64,000 nt of DNA from JBEBSD01 sp040394475. GTDB taxonomy: Bacteria; Bacteroidota; Bacteroidia; Cytophagales; Spirosomataceae. The DNA lies in NCBI GenBank assembly GCA_040394475.1, contig JBEBSD010000020.1, forward strand, positions 1 to 64,000, read 5' to 3'. This document shows positions 17,131 to 25,924 of the stretch, in pieces (the stretch's first letter is position 1; every line of letters begins with the position of its first letter). Made by a program: the position numbers and the translations under genes. The notes beneath the pieces are model-generated. The model was not told where the DNA came from. It did no database searches and worked only from the letters and a program-made list of their open reading frames with translations.

Positions 17131-19517
17131 ATAATACAAAATTGTTTTACCGGCAGCTTATGAGGTATCCGTGGTCTGCAAAGTTGTATCGAAAAAGGCT
17201 GCTTTACATGCTGCTCACGATGTGCGGCGCCGGTGTGCTCGTCCATTGCCACCGGGGTGACAACACGGCTACTGCGGTACCAACCAAACTTCCGGGCGAA
17301 GTGGGTTTTAATACACATATAAGGCCCATTCTTTCGGACCGGTGCTTTGCCTGTCACGGGCCCGACCCCTACAAGCGGGAAGCGGGCCTGCGACTGGATA
17401 TAGAAGAAAATGCCTATGCCGTGCTCAGGGAAAGCCCGGGAGTGCATGGGATCGTACCCGGCAGTCCCAAGACCAGCGGTGTATACCTGCGCATCACTTC
17501 CGATGACGAGACCCTGCGCATGCCTCCCGCCTCCTCTAACCTGCTGCTGAACGATTATGAGATCAGGCTCATCGAGAAATGGATCCGGCAGGGGGCAAAA
17601 TACGAAAAGCACTGGGCCTTTCTTCCTCCGAAAAAAGCGCCGGTTCCCGAAGTAGACGATCCCGACTGGCCTGTGAACGAAATCGATTATTTCGTGTTGG
17701 AGGGGATGGCGCTGCGGGGGCTAAAACCGAACGGGCAGGCCGATAAAGAGGTTTTATTACGCAGAGTTTGCACGGATATTACCGGTCTGCCGCCATCCCC
17801 GGAACAAATGGACCTTTTCGGGGCCGACACTGCGCCGGATGCCTATGAAAAGGCTGTCGACAGGTTGCTGGCATCTCCGCACTACGGCGAAAAAATGGCG
17901 CTGCACTGGCTCGACGTGTCCCGGTATGCAGATTCATATGGCTACCAGGACGACCAACGACGTACGCAATGGCCCTGGCGCGATTGGGTTATCCATGCTT
18001 TCAATAAAAACCTGCCCTACAGCCAGTTTCTGCTCTGGCAGCTTGCAGGTGACATGCTCCCGGATGCCAGCAAAGAACAGCTGCTGGCCACCGCCTTCGC
18101 ACGCAATCACAAGATCACGGAAGAGCAGGGAGTGATCGATGAGGAGTACCGGATTAATTATGTGCTGGACCGGACCAACACGTTCAGCAAGGGCGTCCTC
18201 GGCATCACCATGGAATGTGCGCAATGCCATGACCATAAATATGATCCTATTACACAAAAGAATTATTTCGAACTGTTTGCTTTCTTCAACAATACTCCGG
18301 ATAAGGGCTTGGAAATCGGGAATTCCAGACAATCCAAACCTTCCAAATTTCCGTTTATGCAGATTGAGCAGCACGACTTGTCCGGGATCCTGCATTTTGT
18401 AAACAGTCCTGACACTTCCTCCGTAAGGGTATCCGTGATGAGCGAAATGGAAGAAAGGCGCAAAACCCATATTCTGGAAAGAGGACTGTACGATGCTCCC
18501 GCCGAAGAGGTTTCTCCCGGCACACCTGAAGCCATTTATCCCCTGGATACGACCCGATATCCCCGCAACCGGATTGGCCTGGCCCGCTGGACCATCAGTA
18601 AAGAGAACCCGTTAACGGCGCGGGTGTTTGTAAACCAAGTATGGGCACGGATATTCGGAAGGGGGCTGGTTGAACCGGTCGGCGATTTCGGCAGCCAGGG
18701 GAGCCTTCCGTCCCACCCGGAACTTTTAGACTGGCTGGCGGTAGATTTTATGGAAAATGGCTGGGATATCAAGCGGCTGGTCCGGAAAATCGTCACATCC
18801 GCTACTTACCGTCAATCCGCACAGCTAACGGACAAACAATACAAAACAGATCCGGATAATACGTACTTGTCGCGTGCCCCCCGCGTGAGACTTCCCGCCG
18901 AGCTGATCCGCGACCATGTCCTGGCGAGCAGCGGGTTGCTTTCGGAGAAGATTGGAGGACCAAGCTTTAAACCGTACCAGCCGGACGGTATCTGGGAAGT
19001 GACCAGCTCGGGCAGAGGTAACCTGAAGCGATATGTCCAGGACCATGGAGAAGAGTTGTACCGCCGGGGCATTTATACGTTTATAAAGCTCACAGTACCT
19101 CCCCCCAATATGCTGATCTTCGATGCCAGTAACCGGGACCAATGTGAAGTGAGCAGGATGCGCACCAACACCCCCTTACAGGCGCTGGTGATGATGAACG
19201 ATCCGATAGTGCTGGAAGCGTCGCGCGTTCTGGCCGGGAAACTGCTGCAAAACAAAGGGCTTTCGGACGAAGCCAGGATCACTGCCGCATTTCGCAGAAT
19301 CCTGTGCCGCCTGCCGGATCGAAACGAAACGGCCACGATGAACAGGTACTACCAGGCTGAAAAAGAACGCTATCAACAGCACCCGGAAGACGCTCAGGCG
19401 TTTCTGGATATCGGGGAATTTCCCCACGATAGGCGACTTGACAGTACTGCGCATGCTGCGTTGATGTCGGTTGTCCATATGCTGTATAATCTGGAGGAAA
19501 CGATTATGAGGAATTGA
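17127..19517 (+). CDS. PSD1/DUF1553-DUF1549 protein with cytochrome c domain
   Basis: A large envelope protein of the type first described in planctomycetes. A hydrophobic N-terminus (about 25-42) leads to a cytochrome-type domain with CFACH (Cys73, Cys76, His77), then DUF1549 (about 155-360, including LHWLDVSRYADS), then DUF1553 (about 465-725, including ENPLTARVFVNQ and RMRTNTPLQAL). Genes of this type are normally paired with DUF1501, as here. The biochemical role is not established; a link to polysaccharide or sulfated-sugar breakdown has been proposed from gene context. A GTG three codons upstream is possible, but I prefer the ATG overlapping the leader ORF. The array at 19518 begins right after its stop. 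Confidence 0.9.
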   Translation: MNNTKLFYRQLMRYPWSAKLYRKRLLYMLLTMCGAGVLVHCHRGDNTATAVPTKLPGEVGFNTHIRPILSDRCFACHGPDPYKREAGLRLDIEENAYAVLRESPGVHGIVPGSPKTSGVYLRITSDDETLRMPPASSNLLLNDYEIRLIEKWIRQGAKYEKHWAFLPPKKAPVPEVDDPDWPVNEIDYFVLEGMALRGLKPNGQADKEVLLRRVCTDITGLPPSPEQMDLFGADTAPDAYEKAVDRLLASPHYGEKMALHWLDVSRYADSYGYQDDQRRTQWPWRDWVIHAFNKNLPYSQFLLWQLAGDMLPDASKEQLLATAFARNHKITEEQGVIDEEYRINYVLDRTNTFSKGVLGITMECAQCHDHKYDPITQKNYFELFAFFNNTPDKGLEIGNSRQSKPSKFPFMQIEQHDLSGILHFVNSPDTSSVRVSVMSEMEERRKTHILERGLYDAPAEEVSPGTPEAIYPLDTTRYPRNRIGLARWTISKENPLTARVFVNQVWARIFGRGLVEPVGDFGSQGSLPSHPELLDWLAVDFMENGWDIKRLVRKIVTSATYRQSAQLTDKQYKTDPDNTYLSRAPRVRLPAELIRDHVLASSGLLSEKIGGPSFKPYQPDGIWEVTSSGRGNLKRYVQDHGEELYRRGIYTFIKLTVPPPNMLIFDASNRDQCEVSRMRTNTPLQALVMMNDPIVLEASRVLAGKLLQNKGLSDEARITAAFRRILCRLPDRNETATMNRYYQAEKERYQQHPEDAQAFLDIGEFPHDRRLDSTAHAALMSVVHMLYNLEETIMRN

Positions 19518-19665
19518 TGTTAGGTGTGAGGTGTGAGGTGTTAGGTTGTTAGGCATTAGGTTGTGAGGTTGTTAGGTATTAGGTGTTAGGTGGCTTTCGG
19601 AGGTTGGATATCAGTTATCAGCCGTTGGTTTTCGGATGGCAGTTTTCGGGGGTCGGACTGGGGGG
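19518..19665. repeat. Heptamer array, TTAGGTN units running into TTCGGNN units
   Basis: Units such as TTAGGTG, TGAGGTG and TTAGGTA begin directly after the PSD1 stop codon and run to about 19592, with a few 8-bp slips. They continue as degenerate TTTCGGA, GGTTGGA, TATCAGT and GGTCGGA units to about 19660. So two of the window's repeat families meet here in one array, inside the PSD1-DUF1501 operon. Confidence 0.8.
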
Positions 19666-19728
19666 ATGGGTTTGCGAAGAATCATTTTTTACTGCGGACA
19701 GTGTCTTCTTTTTACCGTGTATAAGGAC

Positions 19729-19748
19729 GGTCTGTGGAAACAGAGACC
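19729..19748. repeat. Dyad related to the 9001-9024 hairpin
   Basis: GGTCTGTG-GAAA-CAGAGACC forms an 8-bp stem with one mismatch. Its left arm and outer right arm match the hairpin at 9003-9022 (GGTCTGTGGGGACACAGACC), so the two look like diverged copies. It lies 29 bp before the DUF1501 start. Confidence 0.6.
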
Positions 19749-19777
19749 AGGCAAACAAAAAAATATTTTTTCTACGG

Positions 19778-21232
19778 ATGAAAAAGCAATTAAAGGAAAG
19801 CGGACTGAGCATTAATCGCCGGCAGTTTTTTTCGAGGGTTAGCACCGGTATCGGCAGTATGGCGCTGGGCTCGTTGCTGATTCCGGACCTGTTTTCAAAA
19901 ACGGATGGCGGAACCGGAGGATTTCCTGCCGGAATGCCTCATTTTGCCCCTAAAGCCAAACGTGTCATCTATATGTTCCAAAGCGGGGCGCCGTCCCAGC
20001 TGGAGTCCTTTGACTATAAACCTTTACTGAGGCAAATGATGGGCGAGGATTTGCCGGAATCCATCCGACGGGGACAACGACTCACCGGGATGACGGCCAA
20101 CCAGGAGCACTTCCCGCTGGTGGGGTCTTTTTATGATTTTAAGCAATACGGACAAGCCCGGGCCTGGGTAAGCGATTTGTTTCCCCATACGGCAAAAATT
20201 GCGGATGAAATATGCATCATCCGGTCGCTCTATACGGAAGCAATCAACCATGATCCTGCCATTACATTTTTCCAGACAGGCGCCCAGCAGGGCAATCGTC
20301 CCAGCATGGGCGCCTGGATGAGCTACGGACTGGGAAACGAAAACCAGAACCTGCCCGCATTTTGCGTTTTGGTCTCCAAGGGCAAGGGAAACGGACAGGG
20401 AGTTTATTCCAAGTTGTGGAGTAACGGTTTCCTTGATTCGGTACACCAGGGAGTCCAGTTCATGCCCGGCAGTGACCCTGTGCTCTACCTGGGCAATCCC
20501 GGCGGAACAGACAAGCAATCCCGGCGGCAACTGCTCGACAACCTGGAAATACTCAACCAGATCCAGTATGAAAAAGTCGGGGATCCTGAAATTATTGCCA
20601 AAATACGTCAGTACGAAATGGCTTACCGCATGCAGACTTCTGTTCCCGAAGTGACGGACCTGTCGCGGGAACCCGACCACGTAATTAAATTGTACGGACC
20701 GGATTGCCTGGTTCCCGGCACCTATGCTGCCAATTGCCTGTTGGCCCGGAAGCTCGCCGAAAACGGCGTACGCTTTATCCAGCTTTACCACCAGGGATGG
20801 GATCAGCATGGAAACCTCCCCGACGAGATGGCCGGACAGGCAAAAGATGTCGACCAGGCCTCGGCGGCGTTGGTACAGGATCTCAAACAGCGTGGACTGC
20901 TGGAAGATACGCTTGTTATCTGGGGAGGAGAGTTTGGCCGGACGAATTATTGTCAGGGGAAACTCCAGAAGGATAAGTACGGAAGGGATCATCATCCCCG
21001 CGCCTTTAGCGCCTGGCTGACAGGGGGCGGGGTAAAATCGGGCATGGTGTATGGAGAGACGGATGATTTCGGCTACAATATCGTGAAAGACCCCGTCCAT
21101 GTCCATGATTTCCATGCTACCCTCCTTCATTTGCTGGGCCTGGATCATGAAAAGCTTACCTATAAGCATCTGGGGCGCCGCTACCGGCTGACGGATGTCC
21201 ACGGCAAGGTGGTAAAAGACCTACTGGCCTAA
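19778..21232 (+). CDS. Tat-exported DUF1501 protein
   Basis: The 484-residue DUF1501 protein has an alkaline-phosphatase/sulfatase-like fold by family assignment; its substrate is not established. It begins with a twin-arginine signal (INRRQFFSRVS, Arg14-Arg15) and a hydrophobic stretch, so it is exported folded, with a bound metal likely. Conserved-looking stretches include LYTEAINHDPA, WDQHGNLPDEM, GGEFGRTNYCQ and KYGRDHHPRAFS, which hold the probable metal-binding His and Asp residues. A much longer reading from 19583 runs through the repeat array and is rejected. It is partnered with the PSD1 gene upstream and a membrane cytochrome 25 bp downstream. Confidence 0.92.
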   Translation: MKKQLKESGLSINRRQFFSRVSTGIGSMALGSLLIPDLFSKTDGGTGGFPAGMPHFAPKAKRVIYMFQSGAPSQLESFDYKPLLRQMMGEDLPESIRRGQRLTGMTANQEHFPLVGSFYDFKQYGQARAWVSDLFPHTAKIADEICIIRSLYTEAINHDPAITFFQTGAQQGNRPSMGAWMSYGLGNENQNLPAFCVLVSKGKGNGQGVYSKLWSNGFLDSVHQGVQFMPGSDPVLYLGNPGGTDKQSRRQLLDNLEILNQIQYEKVGDPEIIAKIRQYEMAYRMQTSVPEVTDLSREPDHVIKLYGPDCLVPGTYAANCLLARKLAENGVRFIQLYHQGWDQHGNLPDEMAGQAKDVDQASAALVQDLKQRGLLEDTLVIWGGEFGRTNYCQGKLQKDKYGRDHHPRAFSAWLTGGGVKSGMVYGETDDFGYNIVKDPVHVHDFHATLLHLLGLDHEKLTYKHLGRRYRLTDVHGKVVKDLLA

Positions 21233-21257
21233 CGATACTTCTCCCGGAAACTGGCTT

Positions 21258-23411
21258 ATGAGATTGCTCAAAGAAACTACCGTCAACCTGATCATCGGGC
21301 TAAATGTCTTCCTTGCGTTTTTGCTGCTATTCGGACCGGGGATAGACCTTCCGCTGCCGTTGAAAGTGGTGGGCCGTATGCATCCGCTGCTGCTGCATTT
21401 CCCGATCGTATTACTCCTCACAGCCTTTGTATTCGAAGCATTCAAAAAGCACTTCCCCCTCGACCGTGCCGACATGGGCAAGATTATCCAAACCCTGCTG
21501 CTTGCCGGGTGCCTGTCGGCGGCCGTTACCGCTGTGCTCGGGTTGTTCCTTTCCTCGGAGGAAGGCTATTCGGGCGACACGCTGCAATGGCACAAATGGA
21601 CAGGTACGGCCGTCTCTTTTTTATCACCGCTGCTGTGGTGGGGTTACACCCTGCGCAAGGGCAGGAACATCCTGTATGCGGGTATGGTTGTCGTTCTGGG
21701 TTTGTTACTGGTGGCAGGCCATTTCGGGGCCTCGCTTACACATGGTGAAAATTATGTGCTGGCTCCCATGGGCTCCACGGGCAAAACTACCGTTGACCTC
21801 TCCGAGGCACACGTGTATTCAGACCTGGTCCAGCCCATCCTGAAGGAAAAATGTTTTTCCTGCCATAACCCCGACAAGGCCAAAGGGGAGCTGGTCATGA
21901 CCGATACGAGTTCTTTCTCGGCAGGAGGAAAATCGGGCAAGCCGTTTGCCGCAGCAACCTTCGGGGAGAGCCTCCTGGTGGAGCGGCTGCTGCTGGATAT
22001 TGACCATGAGCACCGGATGCCGCCCAAAGGCAAACCACAACTCAGCCAAACCGAAATCGCCCTGGTAAAAGCATGGATCAACGGCGGCGGGGATTTTACC
22101 GTAAGGCTTGCCGATGCACCTGACCCGGAGATAAAACCACTGGCTTCGGCGCTCTATGGAAGCAGTGCGGAGAACACCTACGATTTCGGCCCTGCAAACG
22201 CCGCCAGGATAGAACAGCTGAACACCAGCTACCGGCTTGTGGCCCCGGTAGCCTTCAATACCCCGGCCCTGGATGTCAGCTTTTTCAACCGGAACTCCTT
22301 TGAGCTGAAGTCGCTGGAAGAAATAAAGGAAATCGCTACCCAGGTAGTGCAACTCAATCTGAGCGGTATGCCCGTTGGCGATGCCGAAATGGCGGTCGTA
22401 GCCTCCTTCCCCAACCTGCGCCGGCTGAACCTTAATTACACCGGGGTAACCGACCAGGGACTGGCCGCAGCCACGCAGCTACCCGCCCTCCGTACCCTGA
22501 TGATTACGGGAACAGAAGTAACCACGGCGGGGCTGACCTCCCTCCTGAACGCATCGAAACTGTCGCAGGTATATGCCTGGAATACCCTCCTCGGTCCACA
22601 GGAAGCCGACAGCCTCATGCAGATCCACCCCGGCCTGCGGATCGACAGCGGTTTTATGGCAGATGACACGACCACGCTTCAGCTCAATAATCCCCGGCTG
22701 AATCCTGAACATATCTTTTTCCGGCAACCATTCGCGTTGACTGTCGACCACCCGGTTGCCGGAACGGACCTTCTTTATACAACCGACGGGTCTGAGCCCG
22801 ACAGCCTGCAGTCCCCCCGCTTCCGGGAATCCATCACGATCAGCGACAACACGGTCGTCAAAGTAAAGGCTGTCAAAGAAGGTTGGATCCAGAGCCCGGT
22901 CGTCGAAAAATCCTATCAACGTACTACGTATCTTCCGGACACGTTCTCATTGGCACACCCGCCCCACCCCCTTCATAAAGGCCGCGGTGCGGCCACCTTG
23001 TTCGACCTGGCGGAGGGAAGCACCGACATCCTTTATGCGAGCGATGGAAAATGGCTGGGGTATAACGGGCAGGAATTTATAGCGGAGCTCGGCTTTAAAC
23101 AGCCCGTAGTATTGAAGGAGATCCTGCTGAGTACCCTGCTCAGCGCCAGGCTTGAAAGTTTTCCTCCCTACGAAGTGGAGATATGGGGACATGGGCCTGG
23201 AAATCCCCCCGAACGGATGGCGAGGCTCAAACCCGAAATGCCGGCAAAAGACAGCAAAGTCAGGCGGAATATTATCTCCTGTCCGATCGCCGGGCATAAA
23301 CCCGTTTCCACGATCAAAATAATTGCCCGGCCCGTGGAAAAGCTCCCTGCCTGGCATCCCAATCCCGGCAAGCCTGCCTGGCTTTTTATCGATGAAATCC
23401 TGCTGAACTGA
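21258..23411 (+). CDS. DUF2231 membrane protein fused to cytochrome c, LRR-like and discoidin-like domains
   Basis: A 717-residue multidomain protein. Residues 1-165 hold about five membrane helices of the DUF2231 type (HPLLLHFPIVLLL). A planctomycete-type cytochrome c domain follows with CFSCH (Cys199, Cys202, His203). Leucine-rich repeats span about 365-460 (LNLSGMPVGDAEM, LRRLNLNYTGVTDQG). Next is a chitobiase-C-like segment (TTDGSEPD near 510), and then a C-terminal beta domain resembling F5/8 or discoidin modules. Heme could pass electrons to or from the membrane quinone, but no partner reductase is visible. It is the third gene of the PSD1-DUF1501 operon. Confidence 0.88.
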   Translation: MRLLKETTVNLIIGLNVFLAFLLLFGPGIDLPLPLKVVGRMHPLLLHFPIVLLLTAFVFEAFKKHFPLDRADMGKIIQTLLLAGCLSAAVTAVLGLFLSSEEGYSGDTLQWHKWTGTAVSFLSPLLWWGYTLRKGRNILYAGMVVVLGLLLVAGHFGASLTHGENYVLAPMGSTGKTTVDLSEAHVYSDLVQPILKEKCFSCHNPDKAKGELVMTDTSSFSAGGKSGKPFAAATFGESLLVERLLLDIDHEHRMPPKGKPQLSQTEIALVKAWINGGGDFTVRLADAPDPEIKPLASALYGSSAENTYDFGPANAARIEQLNTSYRLVAPVAFNTPALDVSFFNRNSFELKSLEEIKEIATQVVQLNLSGMPVGDAEMAVVASFPNLRRLNLNYTGVTDQGLAAATQLPALRTLMITGTEVTTAGLTSLLNASKLSQVYAWNTLLGPQEADSLMQIHPGLRIDSGFMADDTTTLQLNNPRLNPEHIFFRQPFALTVDHPVAGTDLLYTTDGSEPDSLQSPRFRESITISDNTVVKVKAVKEGWIQSPVVEKSYQRTTYLPDTFSLAHPPHPLHKGRGAATLFDLAEGSTDILYASDGKWLGYNGQEFIAELGFKQPVVLKEILLSTLLSARLESFPPYEVEIWGHGPGNPPERMARLKPEMPAKDSKVRRNIISCPIAGHKPVSTIKIIARPVEKLPAWHPNPGKPAWLFIDEILLN

Positions 23412-23452
23412 CCCCGGATCCTCCCTGCTGGAACCATCTGCGGATTGCCCTG

Positions 23453-24373
23453 TTAGTTCTCTGCTGCAAATTCCGCAATCACCGGATAGTGGTCGGACAA
23501 GGCGTCAGCGGCCCCGGTATTGATGATTGCCGCCAGCGTACAGCGATCCGCAAGCCGGGGACAGGTCAGGATGAAATCCAGGCGTTCGAGGATAGGCGCT
23601 ACTTCCCCGCGTTTCCGGGCAGGATTGAAATGAATCGGGGAGGGGAAACTGAACCGTTCTTCCGCCTTCACTTTTCGTTCGCACAGGTCTATTAACGGGA
23701 AACCCAGGAAACGGGACAACACGCTGTATTCAATTTCATGGTGGGGAAGGTTCTGAAAATGATCCCTGGATTTTCTTTCGCTATCCAGTTGCCGGTATTT
23801 TTCGAGCAAGGCCGGGCGGCGCTTATCGAGAAAAGCATCGAACGGAGAATGAGCGTTGAAATCTCCCAGAACCATATAGCGGTCCTTCTCAGGAGAGAAT
23901 GCTCCTTTCATGTAGGCCAGGAGCTGTTCCGATTCGCGCAGCCTCGTCGGATGATCGGCGGGACACAGGTGCACGACGATAAAATCGATTTCATGGGTGG
24001 CTACGTGCAGCATCCCATGCCATAATCCATCTGTCATTTTCTTTTTAACCGTTATCGGCCGGTTCGACGTCACCCCGACCGGAAATCCTTCCTCTTTCAG
24101 GATCGCCACATAGGGATGTCCCCATTTTGCAGCAAACTCCCTGAGCCTGGCCTCCGTGAATCCGCACAATTCCTGAAAGGCCACCACATCAGGCTGCTCT
24201 GAGGCGATCCAGGCCGCCGTCGCCTTTTCCCGGGGGGTGTCCTTACCGTAATCGAATCCGTTGTAAATATTGTACGTCATAACTTTCAGCGATCGCGCCG
24301 GCTGCGCTGCCGGCGCCGTCACCCCCCAGCAGGTAATGCAGAGGAGCGTCCATATCCTTATTCTAAGATTCAT
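23453..24373 (-). CDS. Secreted endonuclease/exonuclease/phosphatase-family protein
   Basis: The 306-residue protein has a signal peptide (about 1-23) and an EEP catalytic domain. Key stretches are MTYNIYNG (Asn35), FQELCG (Glu68), VVHLCPADH, VLGDFNAHS and the closing SDHYPV, which together form the metal-dependent phosphoesterase site. Family members cut nucleic acids, inositol phosphates or sphingomyelin, and the substrate here is not clear. It is the last gene of the SusCD operon, 64 bp after an FG-GAP lipoprotein gene, so a role at the cell surface or periplasm is likely. Confidence 0.88.
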   Translation of the reverse strand: MNLRIRIWTLLCITCWGVTAPAAQPARSLKVMTYNIYNGFDYGKDTPREKATAAWIASEQPDVVAFQELCGFTEARLREFAAKWGHPYVAILKEEGFPVGVTSNRPITVKKKMTDGLWHGMLHVATHEIDFIVVHLCPADHPTRLRESEQLLAYMKGAFSPEKDRYMVLGDFNAHSPFDAFLDKRRPALLEKYRQLDSERKSRDHFQNLPHHEIEYSVLSRFLGFPLIDLCERKVKAEERFSFPSPIHFNPARKRGEVAPILERLDFILTCPRLADRCTLAAIINTGAADALSDHYPVIAEFAAEN

Positions 24374-24437
24374 CGATACGCACTATTTTTGATTTGAAAC
24401 AAATACGCCCCTCTCGCGAAGCGGAGCGTCACCCTTT

Positions 24438-25670
24438 TTATTCCTCCCCGGTATTCTTACCGTCGTTTCTCCAGATATGAAGATACTGATACCTGTCCCA
24501 GCCTATGCTGACAATGTCCTGCGTCCCGTTTCCGTCCAAATCGGCCACGCGGGCGCCCAGATGACTTTCCTTTCCTCTGTCTACCAGGTTTTCTGTAAAA
24601 TTTCCTTTCCCGTCGTTTTTCCATACCTGCAGCCTGAACTCCGGACCTTTGTGCTCTGCGGTGACGATATCGCAATGTCCGTCTCCGTCCATATCCCTGG
24701 CATCCAGGTTATTGAGTGAATACTGTGTAACAATGGTATGTCTTTTCCAGCTTTCACCGGTACGTTCCGAAGGTTGTTCAAACCAGAAAAGGCTGGCATC
24801 CGGATCCTTACCGGGATACCGTTCTTCGGACACTGCCACATCTGCCCTTCCGTCGCCATTCAGATCGGCAACGACGATCCGGTCGGCATCAAAAACAGTG
24901 TTTCCTACTGTGAAGCGCTCCCAGCTCCCGCTTCCGTCGCCCGGATTTTTCCACCACAGGATCTCCATGCCGTCGCCCTCATGCTCTCCCTGCCGTTTTC
25001 CTGCAACAATATCCGGCAAGCCGTCGCCATCTATATCACCTACGCCGAACCCTTCATCCGAGGCCTCGGGTGCGATAAGCACTGAAGGCCAGTTCCCTGT
25101 ATGCGGATTCTCCCGGGGTATTTCAAAATAATAGATCCCATTCCCGGTGGCCAGTACGATTTCCGCCTTCCCTCCGGGCACGAGCTGTGCTTTTGCATAC
25201 CCCTGACCGTTTACGTGACCCGTTGCCGGCACTTCGCCGATTTTGATCCCTTCCCAGGCGTCTCCCTGTGCGTCCTGTGCCCGGAACCAGTATACTTCCG
25301 GAAGCGCTGTCGCAATGATCCCGTCATAACCCTTTCCTTCAACATCAATAAACAGCATCCCGTCCACGTTCATCCCCAGGTCTGTCCTGTCCCATCTCCC
25401 GGTCATATCGCCACCGGGATTCCGGTAAAAATACCTTCCTGCCACGATATCCCGGAACCCGTCTCCGGTTACATCCTCCATATCAACCCCAAAGTACCGC
25501 AGCCATTCAGGCTGAGCCCAATCTCCCCACTTCGCCCTTTGGTCATCGGCCTGGATGTAGGTCCATTGGTCGAGCGGCAACGCGGTCTGCTGTTTGGTAC
25601 CGGTGGTACAGGAAAAGAATATCATTACAAAAAGCAATGCTCTTGTTGTTTTCAAATTGTGAGGTTTCAT
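24438..25670 (-). CDS. FG-GAP/VCBS repeat lipoprotein 2
   Basis: The 410-residue lipoprotein has the lipobox FFSC (Cys21) and a seven-bladed-propeller type body built of FG-GAP repeats. Calcium-loop motifs such as DVTGDGFRDIV, DIDGDGLPDIV, DLNGDGRADVA, DMDGDGHCDIV and DLDGNGTQDIV recur every 50-70 residues. Such propellers bind ligands or proteins at the cell surface. It is a paralogue of the protein encoded upstream at 25925-27220; the two genes are separated by an inverted heptamer array. Confidence 0.88.
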   Translation of the reverse strand: MKPHNLKTTRALLFVMIFFSCTTGTKQQTALPLDQWTYIQADDQRAKWGDWAQPEWLRYFGVDMEDVTGDGFRDIVAGRYFYRNPGGDMTGRWDRTDLGMNVDGMLFIDVEGKGYDGIIATALPEVYWFRAQDAQGDAWEGIKIGEVPATGHVNGQGYAKAQLVPGGKAEIVLATGNGIYYFEIPRENPHTGNWPSVLIAPEASDEGFGVGDIDGDGLPDIVAGKRQGEHEGDGMEILWWKNPGDGSGSWERFTVGNTVFDADRIVVADLNGDGRADVAVSEERYPGKDPDASLFWFEQPSERTGESWKRHTIVTQYSLNNLDARDMDGDGHCDIVTAEHKGPEFRLQVWKNDGKGNFTENLVDRGKESHLGARVADLDGNGTQDIVSIGWDRYQYLHIWRNDGKNTGEE

Positions 25671-25681
25671 TTGTGTAAAAA

Positions 25682-25905
25682 GTTAGCAGTGGTTGGCGGT
25701 CGGATTTTAGCTATCGGCGGTCGGATTTCGGATTTTCGGCTATCAGCTATCGGATTTCAGCGGTCGGATTTCGGATTTCGACGGTTAGCAGTCAGCAGCG
25801 GCCGGCCAGGGCATGTTGGCCTGGCAGCCATCCGATCTCTGATAGCCGACTGCTGATAGCTGATTTCCGATCTCTGATAGCCGATTTCCGATAGCTGATT
25901 CAGCA
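25682..25905. repeat. Inverted heptamer arrays around a dyad core, locus 1
   Basis: The left arm (25682-25800) runs in 7-bp steps of the ATCGGCT/TTCGGAT kind. The right arm (25831-25900) runs in the opposite orientation (TGATAGC, CGATTTC, CGATAGC). The centre (25801-25830) holds CCAGG/CCTGG arms and GGGCATGTTGGCC, whose reverse complement resembles the core of the locus at 36389-36750. It separates the two FG-GAP genes within the operon. Confidence 0.8.
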
Positions 25906-25924
25906 CCACCCTACAGTTCAACAA

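Noticed and set aside
19583..19777. Extended N-terminus for the DUF1501 protein
   Set aside because: The extension translates the repeat array and dyad; the Tat signal begins at the ATG at 19778.
20024..21202. A 392-codon open frame antisense to the DUF1501 gene
   Set aside because: It is a shadow of the real gene; the plus-strand frame has the Tat signal and family motifs.
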